A stretch of DNA of 64,000 bases from assembly GCF_042431545.1 (NCBI RefSeq), contig NZ_JBHLYX010000002.1. One strand, 5' to 3'. Made by a program: the position numbers and the translations under genes. Positions 8,601 to 16,375 of the stretch are shown in pieces. Every line of letters starts with the position of its first letter. The stretch's first letter is position 1. Under the pieces are notes generated by a model that did not search any database, was not told the origin of the DNA, and worked only from the letters and a program-made list of their open reading frames with translations. The stretch is from Pseudoalteromonas xiamenensis. GTDB lineage: Bacteria > Pseudomonadota > Gammaproteobacteria > Enterobacterales > Alteromonadaceae.

Positions 8601-10067
8601 TTTTTACTCGCTGCACCAGAAGGGAGGGATAACTATTACGGGACCACATATCTTTACGTCATCGGCCAAGGATTGGTTCCGTGGAAAACACAAGGGAACT
8701 TTGACGATAAAGGATCTCAACGTGAAGACTCATACCCAATCGCGCAAAGTGCGTGGCTCGGTGGAGGGACCACCTTACCCTACAACTATACCAATGAACC
8801 AGACAATCATTTCATGCAAATGGCAACCAACTTGTCCAACGTGAACGGGCAAATGTTTGTTGAAGGTCGTCGAGTGCATCACAGTAGTTTTGTTTCGGGA
8901 CAACACGATGAGCATGGAAATGAGAATGGAATTTTTGATGCAGCCGTTGGCAAAGCGGGTCCTCATTACATAAATCAAAGTTGTGTGAGTTGCCATGCTC
9001 GAAACGGTCGCGCAGCACCCGCGGCAGTCGGAGAACCTTTAAACAAATGGGTATTCAAAGTCGCAGACAGTAACGGAAATCCAGATCCGCTCATCGGAAA
9101 AGTATTGCAGCCAAGTACGTTTGGGATCCCAAGCAGCGAAAGTGAAGGCAGCGTTATTATCTCCAGTTGGAGTGACAGCAATGGTTTGCGGAAGCCGAAT
9201 TTCCAATTCAGCAAAACCAAACCTGCCAAATTTTCAGCGCGTATCGCACCACAACTCGTTGGAATGGGGTTATTAGAGGCAATTTCTGAAGAAACGATTT
9301 TAGCGCGAGAAGACCAAAACGACTTGGACGGCGATGGTATTTCAGGCAAAGCCAATCGCATCGCGGATCCCGAAACTGGCGTAACACGTCTCGGTCGATT
9401 TGGGTGGAAAGCAACAACGGTAAATTTGAAGCATCAAGTTGCCAGTGCTTTCAATACTGATATGGGGGTAACATCAAGCTTATTACCGAATCCTGATTGT
9501 GGCTCTGCTCAATCGAATTGTGGCGGTAGTGCAGTCGAGGTGTCAGATACCGACCTTGATAAATTAGTAAAGTATCTGGCGCTTTTAGGTATTCGTGCAC
9601 AGCGAGATGTGGAGAGTGCGCAAGTTCAGCAGGGAAAAAGTGTATTTGCAAGCATTGGGTGTGGACAGTGTCACGTCGATACCATGCAGACAAGCGCTTT
9701 CCACCCCTTTTCAGAGCTACGCAATCAAACTATTCACCCTTACACTGATTTGTTGTTGCATGATATGGGCAGTGGTTTAGCGGACACGCTTAGTGAAGGT
9801 GATGCAAGTGCATCGGAGTGGCGCACAACACCACTGTGGGGAATAGGATTGTCCGCCTGCGTGACGGGTGGGTTAGACAACATTTTTGGTGGTCAAGGTA
9901 ATGAGTTCTGTACGCCACAACATAGTTATTTACATGATGGTCGGGCACGTAGTCTCGAAGAAGCCATTCTTTGGCATGGCGGAGAAGGGCAAGCGGCTAA
10001 AGTTGCCTTTGAAATGTTGGGTAGTTCAGATAAAAGCGCATTGTTGGCGTTTTTAAATAGCTTATAA
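5604..10067 (+). CDS. Secreted GH16 beta-1,3-glucanase / TSP3 / discoidin / CBM56-like / di-heme oxidoreductase fusion
   Basis: 1487 aa in one open frame with a signal peptide (residues 1-29, cut near TQA-A). The GH16 domain (about 33-303) has the catalytic motif GEIDIME at 153-159, with E154 as nucleophile and E159 as acid/base, and the surrounding WPALWMLG fits laminarinase-like enzymes. Residues about 310-490 look like a beta-sandwich carbohydrate-binding module of unknown family. Three TSP3-type calcium repeats (DSDGDGV...CPNTP type) at about 494-523, 672-701 and 794-823 act as rigid spacers. Between them lie a discoidin/F5-8C-like domain (about 526-667) and a CBM56-like module (about 704-790, 'DVHYRVNGGGQ', 'DTVEYWFTYQ'), a family known to bind beta-1,3-glucan. 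Residues about 830-1487 resemble the DHOR/DUF1111 di-heme oxidoreductase family, with heme motifs C1127-VSCH and C1353-GQCH. Joining a glucanase to a cytochrome is unusual. The likely role is extracellular laminarin attack linked to redox chemistry. The GH16 assignment is firm; the oxidoreductase function is inferred from the family. Confidence 0.9.
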   Translation: MKTIISTSRRHLHASLAFVAVLLTPQTQAAVGSLMWEDNFNSFNTEIWNVDTGDGCAVGLCGWGNQELQWYSENNIRIEDINGEPGNKGLVIEARRESVGGKGFTSGKIQSSNKLAIKYGMVEMRMKVSGVDMGLWPALWMLGTSTATWPAKGEIDIMEMGQSAQSRADAGFPGAPSNNYTGSNLIFYTEAACSSGNPTCAASLAWQNDNAHLSAQPLTDRFVTYRLYWTQTSIRFAVVDNGIEYDMYDAPFFIDDESSEFREPFYLLMNLAVGGNFTDAHSDSEVTAPLPGRMIVDYVRVYQLDGQGEVFLGNTTPAEHGTFGVFTDNTPTSNKLSLGENADFYVWNQTSISTGNAAPYEGSSVISWNYTPNQWFGGGFQARQARDMSAFVDGDVRFKIKIPANVSFKVGIADTYTNENWIMFPANTTTYGLVRHGDWAEAVIPVKDLAGPLIALQSIKNHFNIVSVDGQIPTFSFEMAMDDIVWTGGGSAPDLDSDGDGVKDALDLCPNTPVGTPVDEKGCELSTLIDITDSAGELTGQYNDSPQGETIEKVIDNNLNTKYLTFHDGMWIQFKATDGAYIAKGYRLTSANDVAVRDPLNWTLLGSNDGVSWATLDSRNNEDFASRFETREFSFSNQTPYQYYRLTMNNNSGNITQLAEWSILTEPTRQAADSDGDGVEDPQDECANTPAGTQVDSKGCPIVLQPYGITQTSKSSVEFFVNTTDWADVHYRVNGGGQQNVRMVVSGGRNTLSLDSLQNGDTVEYWFTYQTSSGAVDTSVKTFTLTGDGGTPPNADSDGDGVPDTLDSCPNTPVGSSVDNQGCPITSGSNVVPLYSAETVLEQAIQFDRGDALVTRFADRGRDRHAKEDQFQSYDHYLSHYWTHRTAQFQFVDYVAKGGNSLEITFITEWPLDEREFRAWYRGLNTVAEYHGNYFGVNGAVQELDHGSYDHNFNKISDSGTQHRYRLVINDYRPLNWDPGQTGFLPLQVGQRMEFEASQFLLAAPEGRDNYYGTTYLYVIGQGLVPWKTQGNFDDKGSQREDSYPIAQSAWLGGGTTLPYNYTNEPDNHFMQMATNLSNVNGQMFVEGRRVHHSSFVSGQHDEHGNENGIFDAAVGKAGPHYINQSCVSCHARNGRAAPAAVGEPLNKWVFKVADSNGNPDPLIGKVLQPSTFGIPSSESEGSVIISSWSDSNGLRKPNFQFSKTKPAKFSARIAPQLVGMGLLEAISEETILAREDQNDLDGDGISGKANRIADPETGVTRLGRFGWKATTVNLKHQVASAFNTDMGVTSSLLPNPDCGSAQSNCGGSAVEVSDTDLDKLVKYLALLGIRAQRDVESAQVQQGKSVFASIGCGQCHVDTMQTSAFHPFSELRNQTIHPYTDLLLHDMGSGLADTLSEGDASASEWRTTPLWGIGLSACVTGGLDNIFGGQGNEFCTPQHSYLHDGRARSLEEAILWHGGEGQAAKVAFEMLGSSDKSALLAFLNSL

Positions 10068-10092
10068 TTCGTTATCTCATTGAATTAAAAAT

Positions 10093-10122
10093 AAAAAACC
10101 CAAGTATAAACTTGGGTTTTTT
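10093..10122. terminator. Bidirectional terminator between GH16-DHOR gene and greA
   Basis: Perfect stem with 12-nt arms (AAAAAACCCAAG / CTTGGGTTTTTT) and a 6-nt loop. It has A and T tracts on both sides and lies between two convergent genes, so it serves both strands. Confidence 0.9.
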
Positions 10123-10142
10123 CGTTGCGAGTCGATGTGTAA

Positions 10143-10619
10143 TTACAGGTATTCGACTTCAGTGATTTCATATTCAACAGCACCATTAGGTGTTTGAATC
10201 GTCACCATGTCATCAACTTCTTTACCAATCAAACCACGCGCGATAGGTGAATTTACCGAAATCAAATTTTCTTTGATGTTCGCTTCATCATCACCGACGA
10301 TGCGATAAGTGACTTCAGCGTCGGTATCAACGTTTACAATAGAAACGGTAGAGCCGAAAATGACTTTTCCATTGTTTGTCATCTTTGTCACGTCGATAAC
10401 TTGAGCTGTAGACAACTTAGCTTCAATTTCTTGAATACGTCCTTCACAAAAGCCCTGTTGCTCACGTGCAGCGTGGTACTCTGCGTTCTCTTTTAAATCA
10501 CCGTGTTCACGCGCGTCGGCGATGTCTGCAATGATTTTAGGACGCACAACAGATTTTAAGTGATTCAGTTCGTCACGAAGCAGCTTTTCGCCTCGTACAG
10601 TCATCGGAATTGATTGCAT
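10143..10619 (-). CDS. greA: Transcription elongation factor GreA
   Basis: Starting at the ATG at 10619 gives 158 aa, the normal GreA length. A GTG at 10649 would add ten unrelated residues and lies inside a strong hairpin, so I reject it. The N-terminal coiled coil contains 'IADIADAREHGDLKENAEYHAAREQQ', whose tip carries the acidic residues that reach RNA polymerase's active site. The C-terminal FKBP-like domain ends 'GAVEYEITEVEYL'. GreA stimulates cleavage of backtracked RNA. The gene is 43 nt downstream of carB, with a GC-rich hairpin in between that may partly uncouple the two. Confidence 0.97.
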   Translation of the reverse strand: MQSIPMTVRGEKLLRDELNHLKSVVRPKIIADIADAREHGDLKENAEYHAAREQQGFCEGRIQEIEAKLSTAQVIDVTKMTNNGKVIFGSTVSIVNVDTDAEVTYRIVGDDEANIKENLISVNSPIARGLIGKEVDDMVTIQTPNGAVEYEITEVEYL

Positions 10620-10634
10620 AGTTATCTCGCTATA

Positions 10635-10654
10635 AGCTGGGGTTTTCACCCCAG
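10635..10654 (-). terminator. GC-rich hairpin between carB and greA
   Basis: GCTGGGG / CCCCAGC stem with a 6-nt loop, 8 nt after the carB stop and 15 nt before the greA start. It has no T tract on the minus strand, so it is a poor intrinsic terminator. It may protect or process mRNA, or tune greA translation. Confidence 0.4.
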
Positions 10655-10662
10655 CATCGTAC

Positions 10663-13600
10663 TTAGTTTAATCGCTGGTGCAGCTCTTGAACTGAGCTTA
10701 CATTTGCTCTGTCATCCGCAGAGTGCGCTTTACAGTTAGCAAATGCAGCGTTCAACGTAGTGGTGTAGTTTATTTTGTGTTGAAGTGCACCACGACGCAA
10801 CACCTTAGAGTCTTCAATTGCTTGGCGACCTTCAGTCGTGTTTACGATGTAGCTGTACTCTTTATTCTTGATACGGTCAAGAATATGAGGACGTCCTTCG
10901 AACACTTTGTTCACGCGGCGAACGTCGATGCCAGCTTCTTCTAGTGCTGCTGCAGTACCAGAGGTTGCATCTAATTCGAAACCTAGCGCTTTCATTGTCT
11001 TAGCAAGCTCAACTACACGTGCCTTGTCACCATTGCGCACAGATAGTAACGCGCGACCACCGCGTGGTAAAGTGTTACCCGCACCTAATTGTGCTTTTGC
11101 GAAGGCTTCGGCGAAGTTTTCACCAACACCCATTACTTCACCTGTTGAACGCATTTCTGGTCCACGCATTGGGTCGACGCCAGGGAACTTAGCAAATGGA
11201 AGAACAACTTCTTTCACGCTGTAGTACGGAGGAATAACTTCCTTCGTTACACCTTGTGATTGCAGTGATTGACCAACCATACAACGAGCAGCAACTTTCG
11301 CAAGCGCAACGCCAGTTGCTTTAGAGACGAATGGCACAGTACGCGCAGCACGCGGGTTCACTTCGATTAAGTAAACTTCGCCATCTTTAACTGCAAACTG
11401 AGTATTCATCAGGCCAACTACGCCAAGTTCAAGCGCCATTGCTTTTACTTGCTCACGCATCACGTTTTGAATTTCTTCAGACAGTGAGTGTGCAGGTAGC
11501 GAACACGCAGAGTCACCAGAGTGAACACCAGCTTGTTCGATGTGTTCCATGATACCGCCAATCAAGACTTCTTGGCCGTCACAGATAGCATCTACGTCAA
11601 CTTCTGTTGCATCATCAAGGAAACGGTCAAGTAGCACAGGCGCTTCGTTTGATACTGATACCGCGTGAGTCATATAACGGCGTAGGTCATCTTCGTCATA
11701 AACGATTTCCATTGCGCGACCACCAAGTACGTAAGATGGACGAACAACCAGTGGGAAGCCGATTTCTTGAGATTTAACAATCGCTTCTTCTAGTGACGTT
11801 ACAGTTGCGTTTTCTGGTTGAAGTAGATTCAAACGCTCAACTAAATGTTGGAAACGCTCACGGTCTTCAGCGCGGTCAATCGCATCTGGAGAAGTACCAA
11901 TGATTGGCACGCCATTCGCTTCAAGTGCACGAGCTAGTTTAAGTGGTGTTTGACCACCGTACTGCACGATTACGCCTTTTGGCTTCTCAACACGTACGAT
12001 TTCTAACACGTCTTCTAGCGTGATTGGTTCGAAGTACAAACGATCAGACGTATCGTAGTCTGTTGATACAGTCTCTGGGTTACAGTTAACCATGATCGTT
12101 TCATAACCGTCTTCGCGCATCGCTAAAGCGGCGTGAACACAGCAGTAATCGAACTCGATACCTTGACCGATACGGTTCGGGCCACCGCCGATAACCATGA
12201 TTTTGTCTTTGTCTGACGGCTGCGCTTCACACTCTTCGTCGTAGCTTGAGTACATATACGCTGTGTCTGAGCTGAACTCAGCCGCACAGGTGTCTACGCG
12301 TTTGTAAACCGGAACGATGTTAAGTGCATGGCGCTTTTTACGGATTTCAGTTTCTGAAACACCTGCGATTTCAGCGATACGCGCGTCAGCAAAGCCTTTA
12401 CGCTTCAGTTTACGTAGGAAGTCTTCAGTCAGACCTGCCATGCCCACTTCTTTGATTGTCGCTTCGTCTTTTAGGATGTCTTCGATTTGAACTAGGAACC
12501 AACGGTCAATTTTTGTAAGTTCGAATACTTCTTCGATAGACATACCATGACGCATTGCATCGGCAACGTACCAAATGCGCTCTGCACCTGGCTCACGAAG
12601 CTCATGAACGATTTTTTCACGTGCATTCGGGTCGTCAAGAGCAACGATAGGGTTGAAACCCGTCGCGCCAACTTCAAGACCACGAAGTGCTTTGTGTAGA
12701 GACTCTTGTTGGTTACGGCCAATTGCCATTACTTCACCAACAGACTTCATTTGCGTCGTTAGACGGTCGTTAGAACCCGCGAACTTTTCAAAGTTAAAAC
12801 GTGGGATCTTAGTCACAACGTAGTCAATTGAAGGTTCGAATGACGCAGGTGTCGCACCACCCGTGATGTCGTTTTTAAGCTCATCTAGCGTATAACCTAC
12901 TGCCAATTTTGCAGCGATTTTCGCAATCGGGAAACCGGTCGCTTTTGAGGCTAGGGCAGATGAACGTGATACACGCGGGTTCATCTCGATGATAACCATA
13001 CGGCCATCGGCTGGGTTTACACCAAATTGTACGTTTGAACCGCCAGTTTCAACACCGATTTCACGAAGAACAGCCATCGATGCATTACGCATTAATTGGT
13101 ATTCTTTGTCTGTTAGTGTTTGTGCTGGTGCTACCGTGATTGAGTCACCTGTGTGAACACCCATCGGGTCAAAGTTTTCGATCGAACACACGATGATACA
13201 GTTGTCGTTTTTATCACGAACCACTTCCATCTCGTATTCTTTCCAACCGATCAAGCTTTCATCGATGAGAAGCTCTTTCGTTGGCGAAAGGTCAAGACCA
13301 CGAGTACAGATCTCTTCGAATTCTTCCATGTTGTAGGCAACACCACCACCAGTACCACCCATTGTGAATGATGGACGGATGATACATGGGAAGCCGATAC
13401 GAGTTAGAATATCAAGCGCTTCTTCCATTGAGTGAGCGATTTCAGCACGTGGACACTCAAGGCCGATTTTTTTCATCGCTTTGTCGAAACGTTCGCGGTT
13501 TTCCGCTTTATCGATTGCATCTGCAGTTGCACCGATAAGCTCAACGTCATATTTTGCAAGAACACCGTGACGGTCAAGATCTAGAGCACAGTTTAGTGCT

Positions 13601-13881
13601 GTTTGACCACCCATTGTCGGTAGTACGGCACATGGGCGCTCTTTTTCGATAATTTTTTCTACTACTTCCCAATGGATAGGCTCGATGTACGTCGCATCCG
13701 CCATTTCTGGGTCAGTCATAATAGTTGCTGGGTTCGAGTTAACTAGGATAACTCGATAGCCTTCTTCTCTTAGGGCTTTACATGCTTGCGCGCCTGAATA
13801 GTCAAACTCACACGCTTGACCGATAACGATTGGGCCTGCGCCTAAAATAAGAATGCTTTTTATGTCGGTACGTTTTGGCAT
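10663..13881 (-). CDS. carB: Carbamoyl-phosphate synthase large subunit
   Basis: 1072 aa, full family length. The internally duplicated ATP-grasp plan is clear: half one opens 'ILILGAGPIVIGQACEFDYSG' and half two 'IMVIGGGPNRIGQGIEFDYC'. Both halves carry ATP-grasp loops ('MGGTGGGVAYN', 'VLGGRAMEIVY') and 'EMNPRVSRSSAL' / 'EVNPRAARTVPF' metal-binding segments. The C-terminal MGS-like allosteric domain (about 935-1072) binds UMP and ornithine in known homologues. The enzyme makes carbamoyl phosphate from bicarbonate, ATP and ammonia supplied by CarA, for pyrimidine and arginine synthesis. It follows carA by 17 nt in one operon. Confidence 0.99.
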   Translation of the reverse strand: MPKRTDIKSILILGAGPIVIGQACEFDYSGAQACKALREEGYRVILVNSNPATIMTDPEMADATYIEPIHWEVVEKIIEKERPCAVLPTMGGQTALNCALDLDRHGVLAKYDVELIGATADAIDKAENRERFDKAMKKIGLECPRAEIAHSMEEALDILTRIGFPCIIRPSFTMGGTGGGVAYNMEEFEEICTRGLDLSPTKELLIDESLIGWKEYEMEVVRDKNDNCIIVCSIENFDPMGVHTGDSITVAPAQTLTDKEYQLMRNASMAVLREIGVETGGSNVQFGVNPADGRMVIIEMNPRVSRSSALASKATGFPIAKIAAKLAVGYTLDELKNDITGGATPASFEPSIDYVVTKIPRFNFEKFAGSNDRLTTQMKSVGEVMAIGRNQQESLHKALRGLEVGATGFNPIVALDDPNAREKIVHELREPGAERIWYVADAMRHGMSIEEVFELTKIDRWFLVQIEDILKDEATIKEVGMAGLTEDFLRKLKRKGFADARIAEIAGVSETEIRKKRHALNIVPVYKRVDTCAAEFSSDTAYMYSSYDEECEAQPSDKDKIMVIGGGPNRIGQGIEFDYCCVHAALAMREDGYETIMVNCNPETVSTDYDTSDRLYFEPITLEDVLEIVRVEKPKGVIVQYGGQTPLKLARALEANGVPIIGTSPDAIDRAEDRERFQHLVERLNLLQPENATVTSLEEAIVKSQEIGFPLVVRPSYVLGGRAMEIVYDEDDLRRYMTHAVSVSNEAPVLLDRFLDDATEVDVDAICDGQEVLIGGIMEHIEQAGVHSGDSACSLPAHSLSEEIQNVMREQVKAMALELGVVGLMNTQFAVKDGEVYLIEVNPRAARTVPFVSKATGVALAKVAARCMVGQSLQSQGVTKEVIPPYYSVKEVVLPFAKFPGVDPMRGPEMRSTGEVMGVGENFAEAFAKAQLGAGNTLPRGGRALLSVRNGDKARVVELAKTMKALGFELDATSGTAAALEEAGIDVRRVNKVFEGRPHILDRIKNKEYSYIVNTTEGRQAIEDSKVLRRGALQHKINYTTTLNAAFANCKAHSADDRANVSSVQELHQRLN

Positions 13882-13898
13882 TTTGACTCCGCTATTAA

Positions 13899-15035
13899 TT
13901 AGGCTTTACGTGCTTGCATTAATTCAATGAAATGGTCGAACAACGGCGCTGCGTCGTGTGGACCTGGGCTTGCTTCTGGGTGACCTTGGAAGCTAAACGC
14001 TGGCTTGTCAGTACGGTGAATACCCTGAAGAGTGCCATCGAATAATGAAACGTGAGTTGCACGTAGATTCGCAGGTAATGTTGCTTCATCTGCAGCGAAA
14101 CCGTGGTTTTGTGCCGTGATCATAACAACGTTGCGATCTAAATCTTTAACAGGGTGGTTACCGCCATGATGGCCAAATTTCATTTTTACTGTTTTAGCAC
14201 CGGAAGCGAGAGCTAAAAGCTGGTGGCCGAGGCAAATGCCGAAAATAGGAGTGTCTGTTTCTAGGAAGGATTTGATAGCATCGATTGCGTAGGTACATGG
14301 TTCAGGGTCGCCAGGGCCATTAGACAAGAAGATTCCATCAGGATTCAACGCTAAGACCTCAGAGGCGGGGGTTTCAGCGGGAACCACGGTCAATTTACAC
14401 CCTCTATCGACCAACATACGCAAAATGTTGCGTTTTACACCAAAATCGTACGCAACAACGTGAAACTTTTCTTCATCAGCCTGAAGCGTTTTAAAGCCTT
14501 CACCTAATGTCCAGCTTGATTCACGCCATGGAAAGGCTTCTTTTGCCGACACGACTTTTGCTAAATCCATACCTTTTAGGCCAGGGAAGGCCTTGGCAGC
14601 GTCCAGTGCTTTTTGTTCGCAAACTTCATCACCTGCGATGATACAGCCGTTTTGCGCACCCTTATCGCGAAGAATACGAGTTAGCTTACGTGTATCAATG
14701 TCAGCGATACCCAATATGTTGCGTTCTTTTAAGTAGTCACTTAACGATTGCTCGTTACGGAAATTACTCGCTAGCAATGGCAAATCGCGGATCACTAGGC
14801 CTTTCGCCCAGATTTGACCTGCTTCTTCGTCTTCGCTGTTAGTACCCGTATTACCGATGTGCGGGTAAGTTAGAGTAACAATTTGTTCCGCGTAAGACGG
14901 GTCTGTCAATATCTCTTGATAACCTGTCATCGACGTATTGAATACTACCTCACCGACAGAAATACCGTCAGCACCAATGGCAGTACCGCGAAACACTGTG
15001 CCGTCTTCAAGGACTAACAGAGCGGATTTAGTCAA
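13899..15035 (-). CDS. carA: Carbamoyl-phosphate synthase small (glutaminase) subunit
   Basis: 378 aa. The N-terminal CPSase domain starts 'KSALLVLEDGTVF'. The C-terminal class I glutamine amidotransferase has its nucleophile in 'GICLGHQ' (Cys268) and the His/Glu pair in 'GHPEASPGPHD'. It hydrolyses glutamine and channels ammonia to CarB. The start codon is TTG at 15035 with a consensus AGGAGG (15041-15046) five bases upstream. The E. coli carA gene also starts at TTG, so I accept it. Upstream lies a leader of about 200 nt with a terminator-like hairpin. Confidence 0.98.
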   Translation of the reverse strand: MTKSALLVLEDGTVFRGTAIGADGISVGEVVFNTSMTGYQEILTDPSYAEQIVTLTYPHIGNTGTNSEDEEAGQIWAKGLVIRDLPLLASNFRNEQSLSDYLKERNILGIADIDTRKLTRILRDKGAQNGCIIAGDEVCEQKALDAAKAFPGLKGMDLAKVVSAKEAFPWRESSWTLGEGFKTLQADEEKFHVVAYDFGVKRNILRMLVDRGCKLTVVPAETPASEVLALNPDGIFLSNGPGDPEPCTYAIDAIKSFLETDTPIFGICLGHQLLALASGAKTVKMKFGHHGGNHPVKDLDRNVVMITAQNHGFAADEATLPANLRATHVSLFDGTLQGIHRTDKPAFSFQGHPEASPGPHDAAPLFDHFIELMQARKA

Positions 15036-15052
15036 GTTAACCTCCTAGATGT

Positions 15053-15090
15053 AAAAAAACGGGAGCTGCGTATACGCATTACTTCCCGTT
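15053..15090 (-). terminator. Terminator-like hairpin in the carA leader (possible attenuator)
   Basis: Read on the minus strand, AACGGGA (15084-15090) pairs with TCCCGTT (15058-15064), followed by a T tract (15053-15057). The loop itself folds through the palindrome TGCGTATACGCA (15067-15078). It ends only 7 nt before the carA Shine-Dalgarno. It could instead be the terminator of dapB (stop at 15238), or an attenuator controlling carAB. An upstream CTGCGT (15109-15114) can pair with ACGCAG inside the hairpin (15066-15071), which would compete with it. Confidence 0.6.
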
Positions 15091-15237
15091 TATTAAGCGC
15101 TTGGTAACACGCAGTTTTATAAATTTTTGGCAAATTCCATATAGTCTACAGTAAATTGGTAGATTCGTCTAACGATCTATCAAAAAAATTCAAAAATAAG
15201 GATCTAAACTAAAAAAGTTAACGAAACTGTTAAAAAC

Positions 15238-16050
15238 TTAAGCTAACTCCTTTAAACCTAGGACATCTTGCATATCATAAAGTCCAGCTGGCTTGTTCCT
15301 TAACCATTGCGCAGCCCTTACAGCACCAGCCGCGAACGTTAATCTAGATGAGGCTTTATGAGTAATTTCGAGCCTTTCGCCCATAGTTGCGAAATAAGCC
15401 GTATGTTCACCAACAATATCGCCAGCTCTAAGCACAGAATAACCAATTTCTTGTTGTGATTTTGCTTCATGAATCGCGGTTCTATCAAAACGCGCAACGG
15501 CATCGTGATCCCATCCTTTTGCCTGTGCGATGGCTTCACCAATCATTAATGCAGTACCAGAGGGTGCATCAATTTTATTGCGGTGATGTGCTTCAAATAC
15601 CTCAATGTCCATTTCTTCGGCGAGTTTCGTCGCGGCAACTTGCACTAAGTTAAGCAGCAAATTTACCCCCACGCTATAATTGCGCGAAAAAACGATTGGG
15701 ATGTGCTTAGCCGCTTCGGTAAGTGCTTGTTTGTCATCATCATTGAGACCTGTTGTGCCAATGACCATGGGCAAATTCAACTTGACTGCTTGTTGAAGGT
15801 GCGTGCGCATCCCTTCGGGTAACGTGAAGTCAATCAGGACATCAGCTGAACAGTCCTGCAGTGCAGACTCGCAGGCGAAGGACAAGTCAACAGGAGCAGA
15901 TTTGTTAATGTGATGGATTGGCGTCGATGCAAGTGGTGATGCGATGCGCACGAAAGCAGCAGAGAGCTTACAATCTTTTGCTTGCGCACAGGCATCAATT
16001 AATGCCTGACCCATTCGGCCATTTGCGCCGAATATACCTATACGATCCAT
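15238..16050 (-). CDS. dapB: 4-hydroxy-tetrahydrodipicolinate reductase
   Basis: 270 aa, normal length. The N-terminal Rossmann motif 'GIFGANGRMG' (residues 5-14) binds NAD(P)H. The catalytic segment 'EAHHRNKIDAPSGTAL' holds the His pair, the Lys and the substrate-binding loop. It reduces the DapA product in lysine and diaminopimelate synthesis. The gene lies upstream of carA on the same strand, an arrangement common in gammaproteobacteria, but 202 nt of leader separate them. The start is ATG at 16050. Confidence 0.98.
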   Translation of the reverse strand: MDRIGIFGANGRMGQALIDACAQAKDCKLSAAFVRIASPLASTPIHHINKSAPVDLSFACESALQDCSADVLIDFTLPEGMRTHLQQAVKLNLPMVIGTTGLNDDDKQALTEAAKHIPIVFSRNYSVGVNLLLNLVQVAATKLAEEMDIEVFEAHHRNKIDAPSGTALMIGEAIAQAKGWDHDAVARFDRTAIHEAKSQQEIGYSVLRAGDIVGEHTAYFATMGERLEITHKASSRLTFAAGAVRAAQWLRNKPAGLYDMQDVLGLKELA

Positions 16051-16375
16051 TTGTTCTTCCTCGAGTTTAGCTATTTTAGGTGATAGGGTAGAGTTTATCG
16101 GATCTGTGTGTAATAGTCAGGTTGATAACTCTAATAAACTTGTTGTTCAGAATTCGCGTGCGCTTGGCGCGGCAGTCTGATTGGTTTTAATAAGAACAAT
16201 AATATCAAATCACCATGGACTTTAGCCATCCATACATATAAACTTCCACCTTCGCCGATTTTACTTTATTGCGGGCGTGAAGTTTTAGGTGTCTCTTACG
16301 TAGAATATTTTGTGAGAGGCCAAAATGCAGCTAATAAGTTCTTGCTTGGCTGTGGTGATTTAAGTGAGGAGTGCT
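16051..16375. other. Divergent intergenic region dapB / nhaC-like
   Basis: About 325 bp between two divergent genes, which should hold both promoters. I see no convincing consensus promoter, palindromic operator or small ORF. The only clear signal is the Shine-Dalgarno AGGAG at 16367-16371, four bases before the ATG at 16376. That fixes the antiporter start there rather than at the GTG at 16364. Confidence 0.4.

Noticed and set aside
10620..10649. Longer GreA starting at GTG 10649
   Set aside because: The ten extra residues are unlike GreA, the codons fall in a GC-rich hairpin, and the ATG at 10619 gives the family's usual 158 aa.
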